From contig JAKAFY010000009.1 in NCBI GenBank assembly GCA_021817785.1, forward strand, positions 1 through 54,256: a stretch of DNA of 54,256 nucleotides, read 5' to 3'. Below, piece by piece: positions 41,520-48,623 of this stretch. Below the pieces are notes generated by a model. It was not told where the DNA came from and ran no database searches. It saw only the letters and a program-made list of their open reading frames with translations. The stretch's first letter is position 1. Each line of letters starts with the position of its first letter. The translations under genes and the position numbers were made by a program. Origin of the DNA: a bacterium. GTDB lineage: Bacteria; Patescibacteriota; Microgenomatia; UBA10105; UBA927.

Positions 41520-42390
41520 GCTTCTTATTATTTCCGGTCCGACCGCCACCGGAAAAACAAAACTCGCGGTGGCGTTGGCCAAAACATATCACGGCGAACT
41601 GATAAGCGCTGATTCCCGTCAGGTGTACCGCGGAATAGACGTTATTTCAGGCAAAGACAAAAACGAACTCGAAGGAATTCCTCTTTGGTTGACCGACGTT
41701 GCATCCGTCCATGAACAATTCAGTGTATCGCTATTTCATAAATTAGCGATGCCTGTCATTGATGCTATCTATGCCCGGGGGAAACTGCCCATTATCGTCG
41801 GCGGTACCGGACTATATATTCAGTCCATCATTGCTCCTCCGGAAACGATTGATATTCCGCCGGATAGCATTGCCAGGGAACGGTGGGACGCCCTGCCGGT
41901 CCCGGATTTACAGAGAGAATTGCGGCAAAAAGACGCGGAACGGTTCGCACGCATGAACATATCGGATCGAAATAATGCCCGACGTCTCATCCGGGCGCTG
42001 GAAGTTGCCAAGTGGCAGGAGGCGCATCCTGCCACCGTTGCGCCGATGCGCGCTTTTGACGTGTACTGGATAGGTTTGCAGCGGGATATGTCTGTGCTTT
42101 GTGATCTGATTGCCAAACGCGTTGATCTCCGGTGGGACACCGGAGCACTGGATGAGCAGAAGAAATTGCCGCCAACGTTTACTGCAACCGGTGTAACTCC
42201 CATCCGCGCGTATTTACAGGGGGAGCGTTCTGAAACAGAGGCAAAAGCAGCGTGGGTGCGAGAAGAGGTTTCCTATGCCAAACGGCAGATGACCTGGTTT
42301 CGGAAGCAGCCGGATATCCACTGGTTCGATGCGGGAGCCCCGGACGTGGTGCGCAGTATAGAGCGGAACGTCGGGTCGTGGTATACTTAA
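41512..42390 (+). CDS. miaA: tRNA dimethylallyltransferase MiaA
   Basis: MiaA (292 aa) transfers a dimethylallyl group to A37 of tRNAs reading UNN codons, the step before MiaB. The P-loop is SGPTATGKT (8-16), then SADSRQVYRG, GGTGLYIQS and near the end SYAKRQMTWFRKQP. ATG 41512 lies inside the end of miaB (overlap 8 nt), giving the usual start; an upstream in-frame ATG at 41494 is less likely. The pair supplies ms2i6A. Confidence 0.95.
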   Translation: MHKLLIISGPTATGKTKLAVALAKTYHGELISADSRQVYRGIDVISGKDKNELEGIPLWLTDVASVHEQFSVSLFHKLAMPVIDAIYARGKLPIIVGGTGLYIQSIIAPPETIDIPPDSIARERWDALPVPDLQRELRQKDAERFARMNISDRNNARRLIRALEVAKWQEAHPATVAPMRAFDVYWIGLQRDMSVLCDLIAKRVDLRWDTGALDEQKKLPPTFTATGVTPIRAYLQGERSETEAKAAWVREEVSYAKRQMTWFRKQPDIHWFDAGAPDVVRSIERNVGSWYT

Positions 42391-42395
42391 ACGGT

Positions 42396-43370
42396 ATGCC
42401 GACCAAAGTCGAGATTTCCCACAAGACGATTATTTTTACCCTCGTGTTGCTTGCGGGACTCTGGCTGCTATTGCAGATCCGCGATATTCTGTTTCTTCTT
42501 TTTATCTCGTTTATCCTCATGTCGGCGCTGCGTCCCATTATTGAGTGGTTGGAAGACCGGAAGATTCCCAGGCTTGTTGCTATATTTTTTATCTACGCCA
42601 TTGTATTCGGCGTGTTCGGAGTTATGATTGCCGGCATGATTCCGACGCTTATCGCACAGTCGGGGAAACTGTTTACGGAAATCCCGAACTTTTTAAGCCG
42701 GATGTTCCCGTATGTGTCGCTTGACGTGCAGTCCTTATATCAGCAAATCGCTCCGGTCGGGGCGAATATCGTAAACGTCACGGTCGGCGTATTTTCGAAT
42801 TTCATCATGATGCTTACGGTTCTCACCTTTACATTTTATTTTTTGCTGGAGCGGGGAAATCTCAAGGCCATCCTTTCCGGATTACTGGGAGACGGGGTCG
42901 GCAACCGCGTATTTACGATCCTGCTCCGCGTGGAGAAACGGTTGGGTGCATGGGTGTTGGGAGAGCTTGTGCTCATGGGATTTATCGGGACGTTGGTGTA
43001 TATCGGATTGTTTTTTCTCCGGGTGGATTTTGCATTACCGCTTGCCATTATAGCCGGCATGCTGGAGATTGTTCCGACGATCGGGCCCATTCTTTCGGCC
43101 GTCCCTGCCATACTGGTCGCATTTTCGCATTCGCCGATACTCGCGCTAACGGTGATTGCCCTCTACGTCATAGTGCAGCAGATAGAAAACAATATCGTCG
43201 TTCCGTTTGTCATGAAAAAAAGCGTGGGTTTGCCGCCGATACTTACTATCCTGGCATTGTTGATCGGGGGAAGATTTGCCGGGGTGACGGGTGCAATTCT
43301 GGCAGTGCCCGTATTATTAACGATCCAGGAACTTATCGCATCCCTGGGAAATACGTCTTCCAAGCGGTAA
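42396..43370 (+). CDS. AI-2E-family (PerM/YdiK-like) permease
   Basis: A 324-aa polytopic protein of the AI-2E transporter family. Hydrophobic helices occur near 11-50, 60-85, 145-170 and several from 200 to the end. The C-terminal region has the family pattern around IPTIGPILSAVPAILVAF, here EIVPTIGPILSAVPA. Members export or move small molecules or ions; the substrate is not predictable and the quorum-signal name should not be taken literally. ATG 42396 is 6 nt after miaA; an upstream in-frame start at 42252 overlaps miaA and is rejected. Confidence 0.88.
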   Translation: MPTKVEISHKTIIFTLVLLAGLWLLLQIRDILFLLFISFILMSALRPIIEWLEDRKIPRLVAIFFIYAIVFGVFGVMIAGMIPTLIAQSGKLFTEIPNFLSRMFPYVSLDVQSLYQQIAPVGANIVNVTVGVFSNFIMMLTVLTFTFYFLLERGNLKAILSGLLGDGVGNRVFTILLRVEKRLGAWVLGELVLMGFIGTLVYIGLFFLRVDFALPLAIIAGMLEIVPTIGPILSAVPAILVAFSHSPILALTVIALYVIVQQIENNIVVPFVMKKSVGLPPILTILALLIGGRFAGVTGAILAVPVLLTIQELIASLGNTSSKR

Positions 43371-43400
43371 TATGTAGATTGAATCTATCCAAATGCACAT

Positions 43401-43862
43401 TTGGGAACCTCGTAAGCCAGATTCTGTTTCACCATGCCGGCGCTTTTGCGCAGGCGGGTTCTGATTCTCATTTCTCTGATGCCCGTAAACTTCGGTCCTT
43501 CCGAATGCGTGGTTTACCCGAACAAAGTTCTTGCGAAATTTGCGCGGGTTAATAACGGACCATTCGCCGGTTGCAGCAGGTGGGATTGCCTTTTACCCGC
43601 CGTAGCTTTACGCGTAGGCGGGAACGTTTCACACTCTTTACATGCCGTCATAAACATTCTCACGTGGGGAATATTTATTCCGGTTTAGTAAAGAGATCGT
43701 CTCTGTGGCTCTCTCGTCCTGTCAATTCAGGATTCGTTTCCTTTGGCTTTCGCCTCAGGACCACCCGACTTTTCAGCGGGGAGCTTGCGCTCCCTCCCTT
43801 GCATTCTGCTGTCTGGACTTTCCTCCCGCCTCAAACGGCGGGTGAGAATCCGGGTTCCCAAA
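43401..43862 (-). ncRNA. rnpB: RNase P RNA
   Basis: The catalytic RNA of RNase P, which matures tRNA 5' ends. On the minus strand the P1 helix is made by TTTGGGAACCC at the 5' end and GAGGTTCCCAA at the 3' end. The conserved GGAGGAAAGTCCAGACAGC (P4 side and J3/4) is near the 5' end, and the late ACAGAATCTGGCTTAC block near the 3' end. ACAGAGA-type and GAAACGT-like conserved parts lie between. At ~462 nt it is longer than most bacterial forms, so one or more peripheral stems are enlarged. Ends are set by P1 and are approximate. Confidence 0.93.
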
Positions 43863-43873
43863 GTGCAGCTTAT

Positions 43874-43902
43874 AGTATATCGTCTTTTTGTGAGATAGTC
43901 CA
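43874..43902 (-). promoter_or_regulatory. promoter of rnpB
   Basis: On the minus strand TGGACT (43897-43902), a 17-bp spacer and TATACT (43874-43879) are followed about 7-12 nt later by the predicted 5' end of the RNase P RNA. Four of six and five of six positions match consensus. It is divergent from comM. Confidence 0.75.
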
Positions 43903-43938
43903 CTGAGTTTTTCTGACATTTCCTGTATGGTAAGGGGT

Positions 43939-45465
43939 ATGCTTGCCCAAATACGCTCAGGTGCGGTCGTCGGTCTGGATGCAGTACCGGTGACGGTGGA
44001 AGTGGATATCGCATCGCAGGGATTGCCCTCGTTTACCATCGTCGGGTTACCGGATAAGGCGGTAGAGGAGAGCCGTGAGCGTGTGCGTGCCGCAATCAAA
44101 AACAGCGGTGCCGAATTTCCGGCCAAACGCATCACCGTCAATTTAGCCCCCGCGGATTTGCCGAAAGCAGGCCCTGCGTACGATTTACCGATCGCGATCG
44201 GTATATTGTCCGCTTCAGGCCAGCTCGGGACGATACCAAAAGAGTCGCTGTTTATCGGAGAATTATCCCTGGACGGAAGTCTCCGGCACACCAACGGCAT
44301 CCTGCCGCTTGCCATGATGCTGTCTGTATCTACCGGCAGTAAGGATATCTTCGTTCCGTTAGAAGACGCCAAAGAGGCAGCCATAATCCGTGCTGTTCGG
44401 GTATTCGGCGTGCCGTCGCTGCTGTCACTGTTTCATCACATATCCGGCTCCTCGCCCGTCACACCCGAGCCGTATATTCCGTTTCGCAGCCTTGCTGTGT
44501 CACAGGCATTTGAGTCCGACATGAAAGACATACAGGGGCAGGAGCAGGCCAAACGCGCGCTCGAAATCGCGGCGGCAGGCGCTCACAATATGTTTATGCA
44601 GGGGCCGCCGGGAGCCGGAAAAACCATGCTTGCACGTACGTTGCCCTCCATTCTGCCCGGGCTTACGGAAGAAGAAGCACTCGAAGTGACAAAAATTTAT
44701 TCCGTCACCGGAAACTTGCCGCCCGGGGAATCGGTGGTAAAATTCCGCCCGTTCCGCTCTCCGCATCATACGACGTCGCGCATAGGCCTGATAGGCGGAG
44801 GCACCCATCCCATGCCGGGAGAAATATCACTGGCACACCGGGGAGTATTATTTCTGGATGAATTCCCGGAATTTCCGCGGCACGTTCTTGAAGCACTCCG
44901 GCAGCCTATGGAAGATGGGATAGTAAGTATTTCCCGTGCCGTTGGGTCCGTACGGTATCCGGCGAAATTTATGTTGGTTGCCGCGGCCAACCCCTGTCCG
45001 TGCGGCAACAGCGGGTCGGAAACAAAACGCTGCAGCTGCCTGCCGGGCATGGTGACACGGTATCAAAAACGAGTGTCCGGACCGATCATCGACCGCATAG
45101 ATCTCCACGTCCACGTGCCGACCGTCGCCGTAGAAAAATTGGCGGATCAGCTGCATACCGGAGAATCGTCGCATCTCGTACAGGCACGGGTCCAAAAGGC
45201 CCGTGACGCGCAATCCAAACGGCTCAAACGGTATATGCTGCACGCAAACGCCGAAATGTCGTCGCGCATCGTGCGGGAATGCTGCCCGTTGTCGGTCGAG
45301 TGCGAACGATTTCTCCGTCAGGCGGTGGGCCGTTTCCGGCTTACGGCACGCGGATATTACCGGGTGATCAAGGTAGCGCGTACGATAGCGGATCTGGAAG
45401 CCGAAAAAGACATAGGCGTCACGCATATTGCTGAAGCACTCCAGTACCGTTCTTCTGATACATAA
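43939..45465 (+). CDS. comM: ComM-type Mg-chelatase-like AAA+ ATPase
   Basis: A 508-aa protein of the YifB/ComM family, a hexameric branch-migration helicase that promotes integration of DNA during natural transformation. The N-terminal ChlI-like domain has VGLPDKAVEESRERVRAAIKNSG; the AAA+ core has Walker A GPPGAGKT (about 221-228), Walker B LFLDEFPEF, and a Cys-rich CPCGNSGSETKRCSC. The C-terminal domain has the LTARGYYRVIKVARTIADLE block. ATG 43939 gives the family-like start MLAQIRSGAVVGL; ATG 43927 would add four residues. It points to a DNA-uptake ability, with comEC and pilus genes not in the window. Confidence 0.95.
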   Translation: MLAQIRSGAVVGLDAVPVTVEVDIASQGLPSFTIVGLPDKAVEESRERVRAAIKNSGAEFPAKRITVNLAPADLPKAGPAYDLPIAIGILSASGQLGTIPKESLFIGELSLDGSLRHTNGILPLAMMLSVSTGSKDIFVPLEDAKEAAIIRAVRVFGVPSLLSLFHHISGSSPVTPEPYIPFRSLAVSQAFESDMKDIQGQEQAKRALEIAAAGAHNMFMQGPPGAGKTMLARTLPSILPGLTEEEALEVTKIYSVTGNLPPGESVVKFRPFRSPHHTTSRIGLIGGGTHPMPGEISLAHRGVLFLDEFPEFPRHVLEALRQPMEDGIVSISRAVGSVRYPAKFMLVAAANPCPCGNSGSETKRCSCLPGMVTRYQKRVSGPIIDRIDLHVHVPTVAVEKLADQLHTGESSHLVQARVQKARDAQSKRLKRYMLHANAEMSSRIVRECCPLSVECERFLRQAVGRFRLTARGYYRVIKVARTIADLEAEKDIGVTHIAEALQYRSSDT

Positions 45466-45468
45466 AAA

Positions 45469-45490
45469 CCCCCCACCATATGGTGGGGGG
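45469..45490 (-). terminator. 22-bp perfect palindrome, terminator of the minus-strand DUF5679 operon
   Basis: CCCCCCACC-ATAT-GGTGGGGGG is a perfect hairpin. On the minus strand TTTTT follows directly, so it is a classical terminator for the DUF5679 transcript. On the plus strand the T-run is poor, but the stem may still help end comM. Confidence 0.9.
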
Positions 45491-45522
45491 TATGTTGATA
45501 AAACGTCTTACCAAAAAAAGGA

Positions 45523-45663
45523 TTAGCCACCGATCTTATACATACCGGTTCCGCAAACTGGGCATTTCCCTTTCATTGCCGGTTTGCCGTTTTTCATCGT
45601 CACTTTGACGGCTTTTGGATCGTCGCGCTTCGCGCGGCATTTTACACAATACATTTCTGCCAT
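45523..45663 (-). CDS. DUF5679-type small zinc-ribbon protein
   Basis: A 46-aa protein starting MAEMYCVKCRAKRDDP, with C6-x2-C9 and C34-x2-C37 (CPVCGTGMYKIGG end). The two CxxC pairs should bind one zinc. It matches the small DUF5679 family common in CPR and some other bacteria, whose function is unknown; it may bind nucleic acid or protein. A strong GGGAGGTGAA site precedes the ATG and the leader is structured. The upstream gene in the same direction is a small tail-anchored protein. Confidence 0.88.
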   Translation of the reverse strand: MAEMYCVKCRAKRDDPKAVKVTMKNGKPAMKGKCPVCGTGMYKIGG

Positions 45664-45778
45664 AGTGTCATTCACCTCCCTTCACCCTCCGAAGTTTTAT
45701 GCGAAGGAGGGTTTCGCACCTCAGTATGTATTGCTTCGAAGCGTTACTGAGAATCGGCTTCGGGAGGCACAGGCCTCA
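45664..45778 (-). promoter_or_regulatory. structured leader of the DUF5679 gene, shared with the HU gene
   Basis: Reading the minus strand: GAGGC/GCCTC, CCGAAG, CTCAG pairing with CTGAG, GCTTCG inside, TGCGAA pairing with TTCGCA, and CCCTCC pairing with GGAGGG, then GGGAGGTGAA and ATG. The last two pairings cross, and CCCTCC could also pair with the ribosome binding site. The element lies between the stop of the upstream gene (45791) and this start. It corresponds block by block to the HU leader at 37373-37482. Part of it (45685-45711) also resembles the palindrome before fusA. Confidence 0.6.
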
Positions 45779-45790
45779 AACATAAGTATG

Positions 45791-46072
45791 TTAATGCGGC
45801 AAATAATGAGAGAGCAGGAATTCACTGGCGATTATACAGACGGTTATGATCAGTGTTTTGGATAAATCCCGCTTTATAGCGCTGAATTCATTGACAGACG
45901 CAGTGACGGCACGTGATGGCATTGGTGCTTCATGGGCGGGAAGCGTCAGATGAAATGATTCGGTTGTAGCGGAAGCGGACGGTGATACGGACGAAGACGA
46001 TGGGACGACGGGAGCCAAACGCATCCTGTGCTGTTGGGCAAGCAGTTTTTCTTTTTTCGTTTTCTTTGGCAT
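45791..46072 (-). CDS. small tail-anchored membrane protein, uncharacterised
   Basis: A 93-aa protein with a basic start MPKKTKKEKLLAQQHRMRL, a Ser/Ala/Pro-rich middle (20-60) and a C-terminal hydrophobic helix (about 72-90, LIITVCIIASEFLLSHYL). It should be inserted by its tail with the basic part in the cytoplasm. ATG 46072 is chosen; in-frame upstream starts to 46144 cross the promoter and a palindromic repeat. It is the first gene of a two-gene unit with DUF5679. I recognise only a general CPR small-protein type. Confidence 0.65.
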   Translation of the reverse strand: MPKKTKKEKLLAQQHRMRLAPVVPSSSSVSPSASATTESFHLTLPAHEAPMPSRAVTASVNEFSAIKRDLSKTLIITVCIIASEFLLSHYLPH

Positions 46073-46084
46073 ACAAATTTGCCC

Positions 46085-46103
46085 TTGCCTGCAGGCAGGC
46101 AGG
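46085..46103. repeat. palindromic repeat TGCCTGCAGGCA with trailing GGCAGG
   Basis: A 12-bp perfect palindrome (46086-46097) extended by a further GGCAGG, in the leader of the small tail-anchored gene. Its composition is unlike the flanks, and it may be a dispersed repeat unit. Confidence 0.5.
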
Positions 46104-46114
46104 TCGTGCGCATG

Positions 46115-46144
46115 AGCGTAGCACAGGCGATTCAGCCTTGTCAA
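46115..46144 (-). promoter_or_regulatory. promoter of the tail-anchored protein/DUF5679 operon
   Basis: On the minus strand a perfect TTGACA (46139-46144) is followed after 18 bp by TACGCT (46115-46120), preceded by TG to give an extended -10. The start would be near 46108, leaving a leader of about 36 nt that includes the palindromic repeat. Confidence 0.65.
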
Positions 46145-46217
46145 CTTTTGTCAGCCTCGGATTACGATAGGTTGCCGCGTAAAAGTCTTATAGTATGTAT
46201 ATCTGCAGATCGCCGGA

Positions 46218-46247
46218 TTGACAAAGTGAAAAGCGGAATCGTACTAT
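46218..46247 (+). promoter_or_regulatory. promoter of the DUF4446-DUF3048 operon
   Basis: A perfect TTGACA (46218-46223), 18 bp and TACTAT (46242-46247) predict a start near 46254, only about 4 nt before the DUF4446 ATG. The mRNA would be effectively leaderless. It is divergent from the operon on the other strand. Confidence 0.65.
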
Positions 46248-46257
46248 GTGAATACGA

Positions 46258-46746
46258 ATGGTGTTCAATAGCACGGTCTTTATCATCGGAAGTATTGTGG
46301 TTATGGTGGTGTGGCTTTCTGTTTTGACCGTGCTGGTCATGAGAGCGATTTCTCATTATAATAGGTTAAGTACCGGGGTAACGAAAGCCGGATTATCCGA
46401 GGCGTTGGACACCATATTGCGGACGCTCCACATGGTACGTACCAAGTCGGACGCGACGGAACGGATGGCAAAAACGCTGGGTGCGGAAGCTAACCTTCAC
46501 ATTCAGCGCATAGGCATCGTCCGGTTTAATCCGTTCGCCGATACGGGAGGAGCGCAGAGTTTTGCGATAGCGCTTTTGAATAAACAAAACAGCGGTATCG
46601 TCATGACGTCTTTGTACGGCAGAAGCGGAAACCGATGGTATATCAAAGAGATAGTGGCCGCCAAGGGGAAAGACCTGGCGTTGTCCAAAGAAGAAGAAGG
46701 TGCGATAGCAAACGCAATGCGAATGGAGGGCACACATCATGAGTAA
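46258..46746 (+). CDS. DUF4446 family membrane protein
   Basis: A 162-aa protein with one N-terminal membrane helix (about 5-30), a helical linker and the family block HIQRIGIVRFNPFADTGGAQSFAIALLNKQNSGIVMTSLYGR. DUF4446 proteins are found in Gram-positive and CPR bacteria and have no established function; some lie near cell-wall or chromosome-partition genes. It overlaps the DUF3048 gene by 8 nt. A promoter lies directly upstream with almost no leader. Confidence 0.88.
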   Translation: MVFNSTVFIIGSIVVMVVWLSVLTVLVMRAISHYNRLSTGVTKAGLSEALDTILRTLHMVRTKSDATERMAKTLGAEANLHIQRIGIVRFNPFADTGGAQSFAIALLNKQNSGIVMTSLYGRSGNRWYIKEIVAAKGKDLALSKEEEGAIANAMRMEGTHHE

Positions 46747-47932
46747 ACAGCAATTTATTACGACATTGGTTATCGGATTGGCGCTCTACCTGGTTGCCAC
46801 AGGGCTTTCGTTTGCCGGATTTTCCATGCTTGCGAAATCAAAAACCTCTCCGGTTGCCGTGACAATGACGGGAAAAGGTGATCAGCAGCATTTTACGATA
46901 GACCCTTCTGTCCCGCGTACGGAACCATGTCCTCTGAACGGGAAGCTCTATACGACACAGGAAAAAGATCTTTGGGCAAAAAACAGGCCGCTCGCCGTTA
47001 TGATCGAAAACCATGTAGAGGCACGGCCGCAATCCGGATTATCGAGCGCCGATGTTGTGTATGAAGCAGTAGCAGAAGGGGGTATTACCCGGTTTATGGG
47101 CGTATTCTATTGCGGCATCGCGTTAAACCCTACCAATTTTGCACCGGTCCGGAGTTCCAGAGTCTATTTCCTTCCGTGGGTTATGGAATACGATGCGTTA
47201 TATAACCACGTTGGCGGGGCCGGATGTGATGAAACGGTCGATCCCCGTGCGCGGGCGCTTTGCGAAATTACCGACCTGGGGATAAAAAACATGGATGAGT
47301 TTAATCTCGGCATCAAAACGACCGATAAGAAATTCCCGCTCTGTTACCGGAACCCGGACCGCTTGGGACACGAAGTAGCGACCGAACACACGATGATCTG
47401 TAACAGCGCAGGAATCTATGACGAAGCGGCGCTTCGCGGCTGGACCAATGTAGACGCAAAAGGGGTTTCCTGGGATAAAAACTTCCAGCCGTGGAAATTT
47501 GCGGATGATGCCAAAGCGTCTGATCGCGGCACGGCCACATCCATCTCATTCGTCGCGTGGAAAGGGTATGACGCGGATTTCGGCGTACGGTGGGATTATG
47601 ACAAAGCGGCCAACGTCTATAAACGGTTTACCGGAGGAGTCGCCCATACGGATTTAGAGAACAAACAGCAACTGACGGCAAAAGACGTCGTCGTACTGTT
47701 TGCCAAGGAAACGGAAACCGGCGATATCCATGGACACCTTTTGTATAATAACGTAGGCTCAGGAACGGGAATCGTATTCCAAAACGGTACGGCAACCAAA
47801 GTCGTATGGCAGAAAGCGACGATAGGTGCCAGAACGAAATTCTATGACGCAGCCACGAATAAAGAAATCGTATTCACTCGTGGCCAAATATGGATCGAAA
47901 TGCTGCCTACCGGTACGCCTGTCACATATTAA
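46739..47932 (+). CDS. DUF3048 (YerB-like) exported protein
   Basis: A 397-aa protein with a signal anchor (about 7-30) and the DUF3048 N-terminal block NRPLAVMIENHVEARPQSGLSSADVVYEAVAEGGITRFMGVFYC, followed by PVRSSRVYFLPWVMEYDALYNHVGGAG. The C-terminal DUF3048 domain starts near 250. The family includes B. subtilis lipoprotein YerB, of unclear function at the envelope. No lipobox Cys is visible. Translation is probably coupled to DUF4446. Confidence 0.9.
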   Translation: MSKQQFITTLVIGLALYLVATGLSFAGFSMLAKSKTSPVAVTMTGKGDQQHFTIDPSVPRTEPCPLNGKLYTTQEKDLWAKNRPLAVMIENHVEARPQSGLSSADVVYEAVAEGGITRFMGVFYCGIALNPTNFAPVRSSRVYFLPWVMEYDALYNHVGGAGCDETVDPRARALCEITDLGIKNMDEFNLGIKTTDKKFPLCYRNPDRLGHEVATEHTMICNSAGIYDEAALRGWTNVDAKGVSWDKNFQPWKFADDAKASDRGTATSISFVAWKGYDADFGVRWDYDKAANVYKRFTGGVAHTDLENKQQLTAKDVVVLFAKETETGDIHGHLLYNNVGSGTGIVFQNGTATKVVWQKATIGARTKFYDAATNKEIVFTRGQIWIEMLPTGTPVTY

Positions 47933-47965
47933 TATGGCGCATCCTCTGCCCAAGAAGGGAGTGTT

Positions 47966-48547
47966 ATGCTTCTTGAAGAACTGATTATTTCGAGAGTCCG
48001 GGTAAAAATACTGACATTATTCCTGACCAATCCGTCGAATATCTATCACGTCCGGGATATCGTGCGGAAAGTGGGTGAAGAGATCAATGCCGTGCGCCGA
48101 GAGCTTTCTCATCTTGAGAAAGCGGGCATGCTGTCCAAAGAACAGCGGGCAAACCGTTTGTTTTACGCGTTCCGCAAAGAATATGCATTGTACTTTGAGC
48201 TCATGGAGCTTATTACCAAGACGACCGGTTTGGGATGGGATATCGTCAAAAACAAAACAAAGCTCGGCAAAATTAAATTTGCCATGATGTCAGGCAGATA
48301 TATGCGCGGACTGCCGCATCGGGACGGGAATGATGTGGATTTGCTGATCGTGGGATCCGTCGTATTGGCCGAACTCGGACAACTGGTAAAGAGCGAAGAG
48401 GTCAAACGGGAGCGCGAACTGAATTATACTGTGATGACGGAAGAAGAATTTACGTTCCGCAAAAGACGCCGTGATCCGTTTGTGCTGGATATCCTGCGCG
48501 GTTCCCGACTCATGCTGATCGGAGACGAAGAAGAACTTGTCAGTTAA
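47966..48547 (+). CDS. winged-helix protein fused to a nucleotidyltransferase-like domain
   Basis: A 193-aa protein. Residues 1-75 form a winged-helix domain (SRVRVKILTLFLTN, VRDIVRKVGEEINAVRRELSHLEKAGMLS) and residues ~100-190 a small nucleotidyltransferase-fold domain with RDGNDVDLLIVGS. In the active form of that fold a Gly-Ser and two or three Asp bind metal; here the GS pair is not clear, so it may be only ligand-binding. This fusion is frequent in CPR genomes. It may be a regulator of nearby genes, but targets are unknown. Confidence 0.75.
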   Translation: MLLEELIISRVRVKILTLFLTNPSNIYHVRDIVRKVGEEINAVRRELSHLEKAGMLSKEQRANRLFYAFRKEYALYFELMELITKTTGLGWDIVKNKTKLGKIKFAMMSGRYMRGLPHRDGNDVDLLIVGSVVLAELGQLVKSEEVKRERELNYTVMTEEEFTFRKRRRDPFVLDILRGSRLMLIGDEEELVS

Positions 48548-48555
48548 AGCTGACT

Positions 48556-48620
48556 CGTGATAAAGTACTTACGTTTATAAAGTACTTTAGAAACTTTATG
48601 AACGTTTTACTTTATTAACT
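48556..48620 (+). repeat. AT-rich hairpin repeat, copy C (before secD)
   Basis: GTTTATAAAGT (starting near 48574) pairs with ACTTTATGAAC (one mismatch) around a short loop, with flanking ATAAAGTACTT elements. The arm consensus is the same as in copies A and B (28127 and 28991). It fills the gap between the winged-helix gene and secD and ends 3 nt before the secD ATG. There is no T-run. Confidence 0.75.
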
Positions 48621-48623
48621 CAT

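Noticed and set aside
43434-43906. Plus-strand frames across the RNase P RNA region
   Set aside because: The region folds as RNase P RNA on the minus strand with conserved core blocks.
45982-46327. Plus-strand frames opposite the tail-anchored protein gene
   Set aside because: They cross the divergent promoters and a palindromic repeat and have no recognisable domain.
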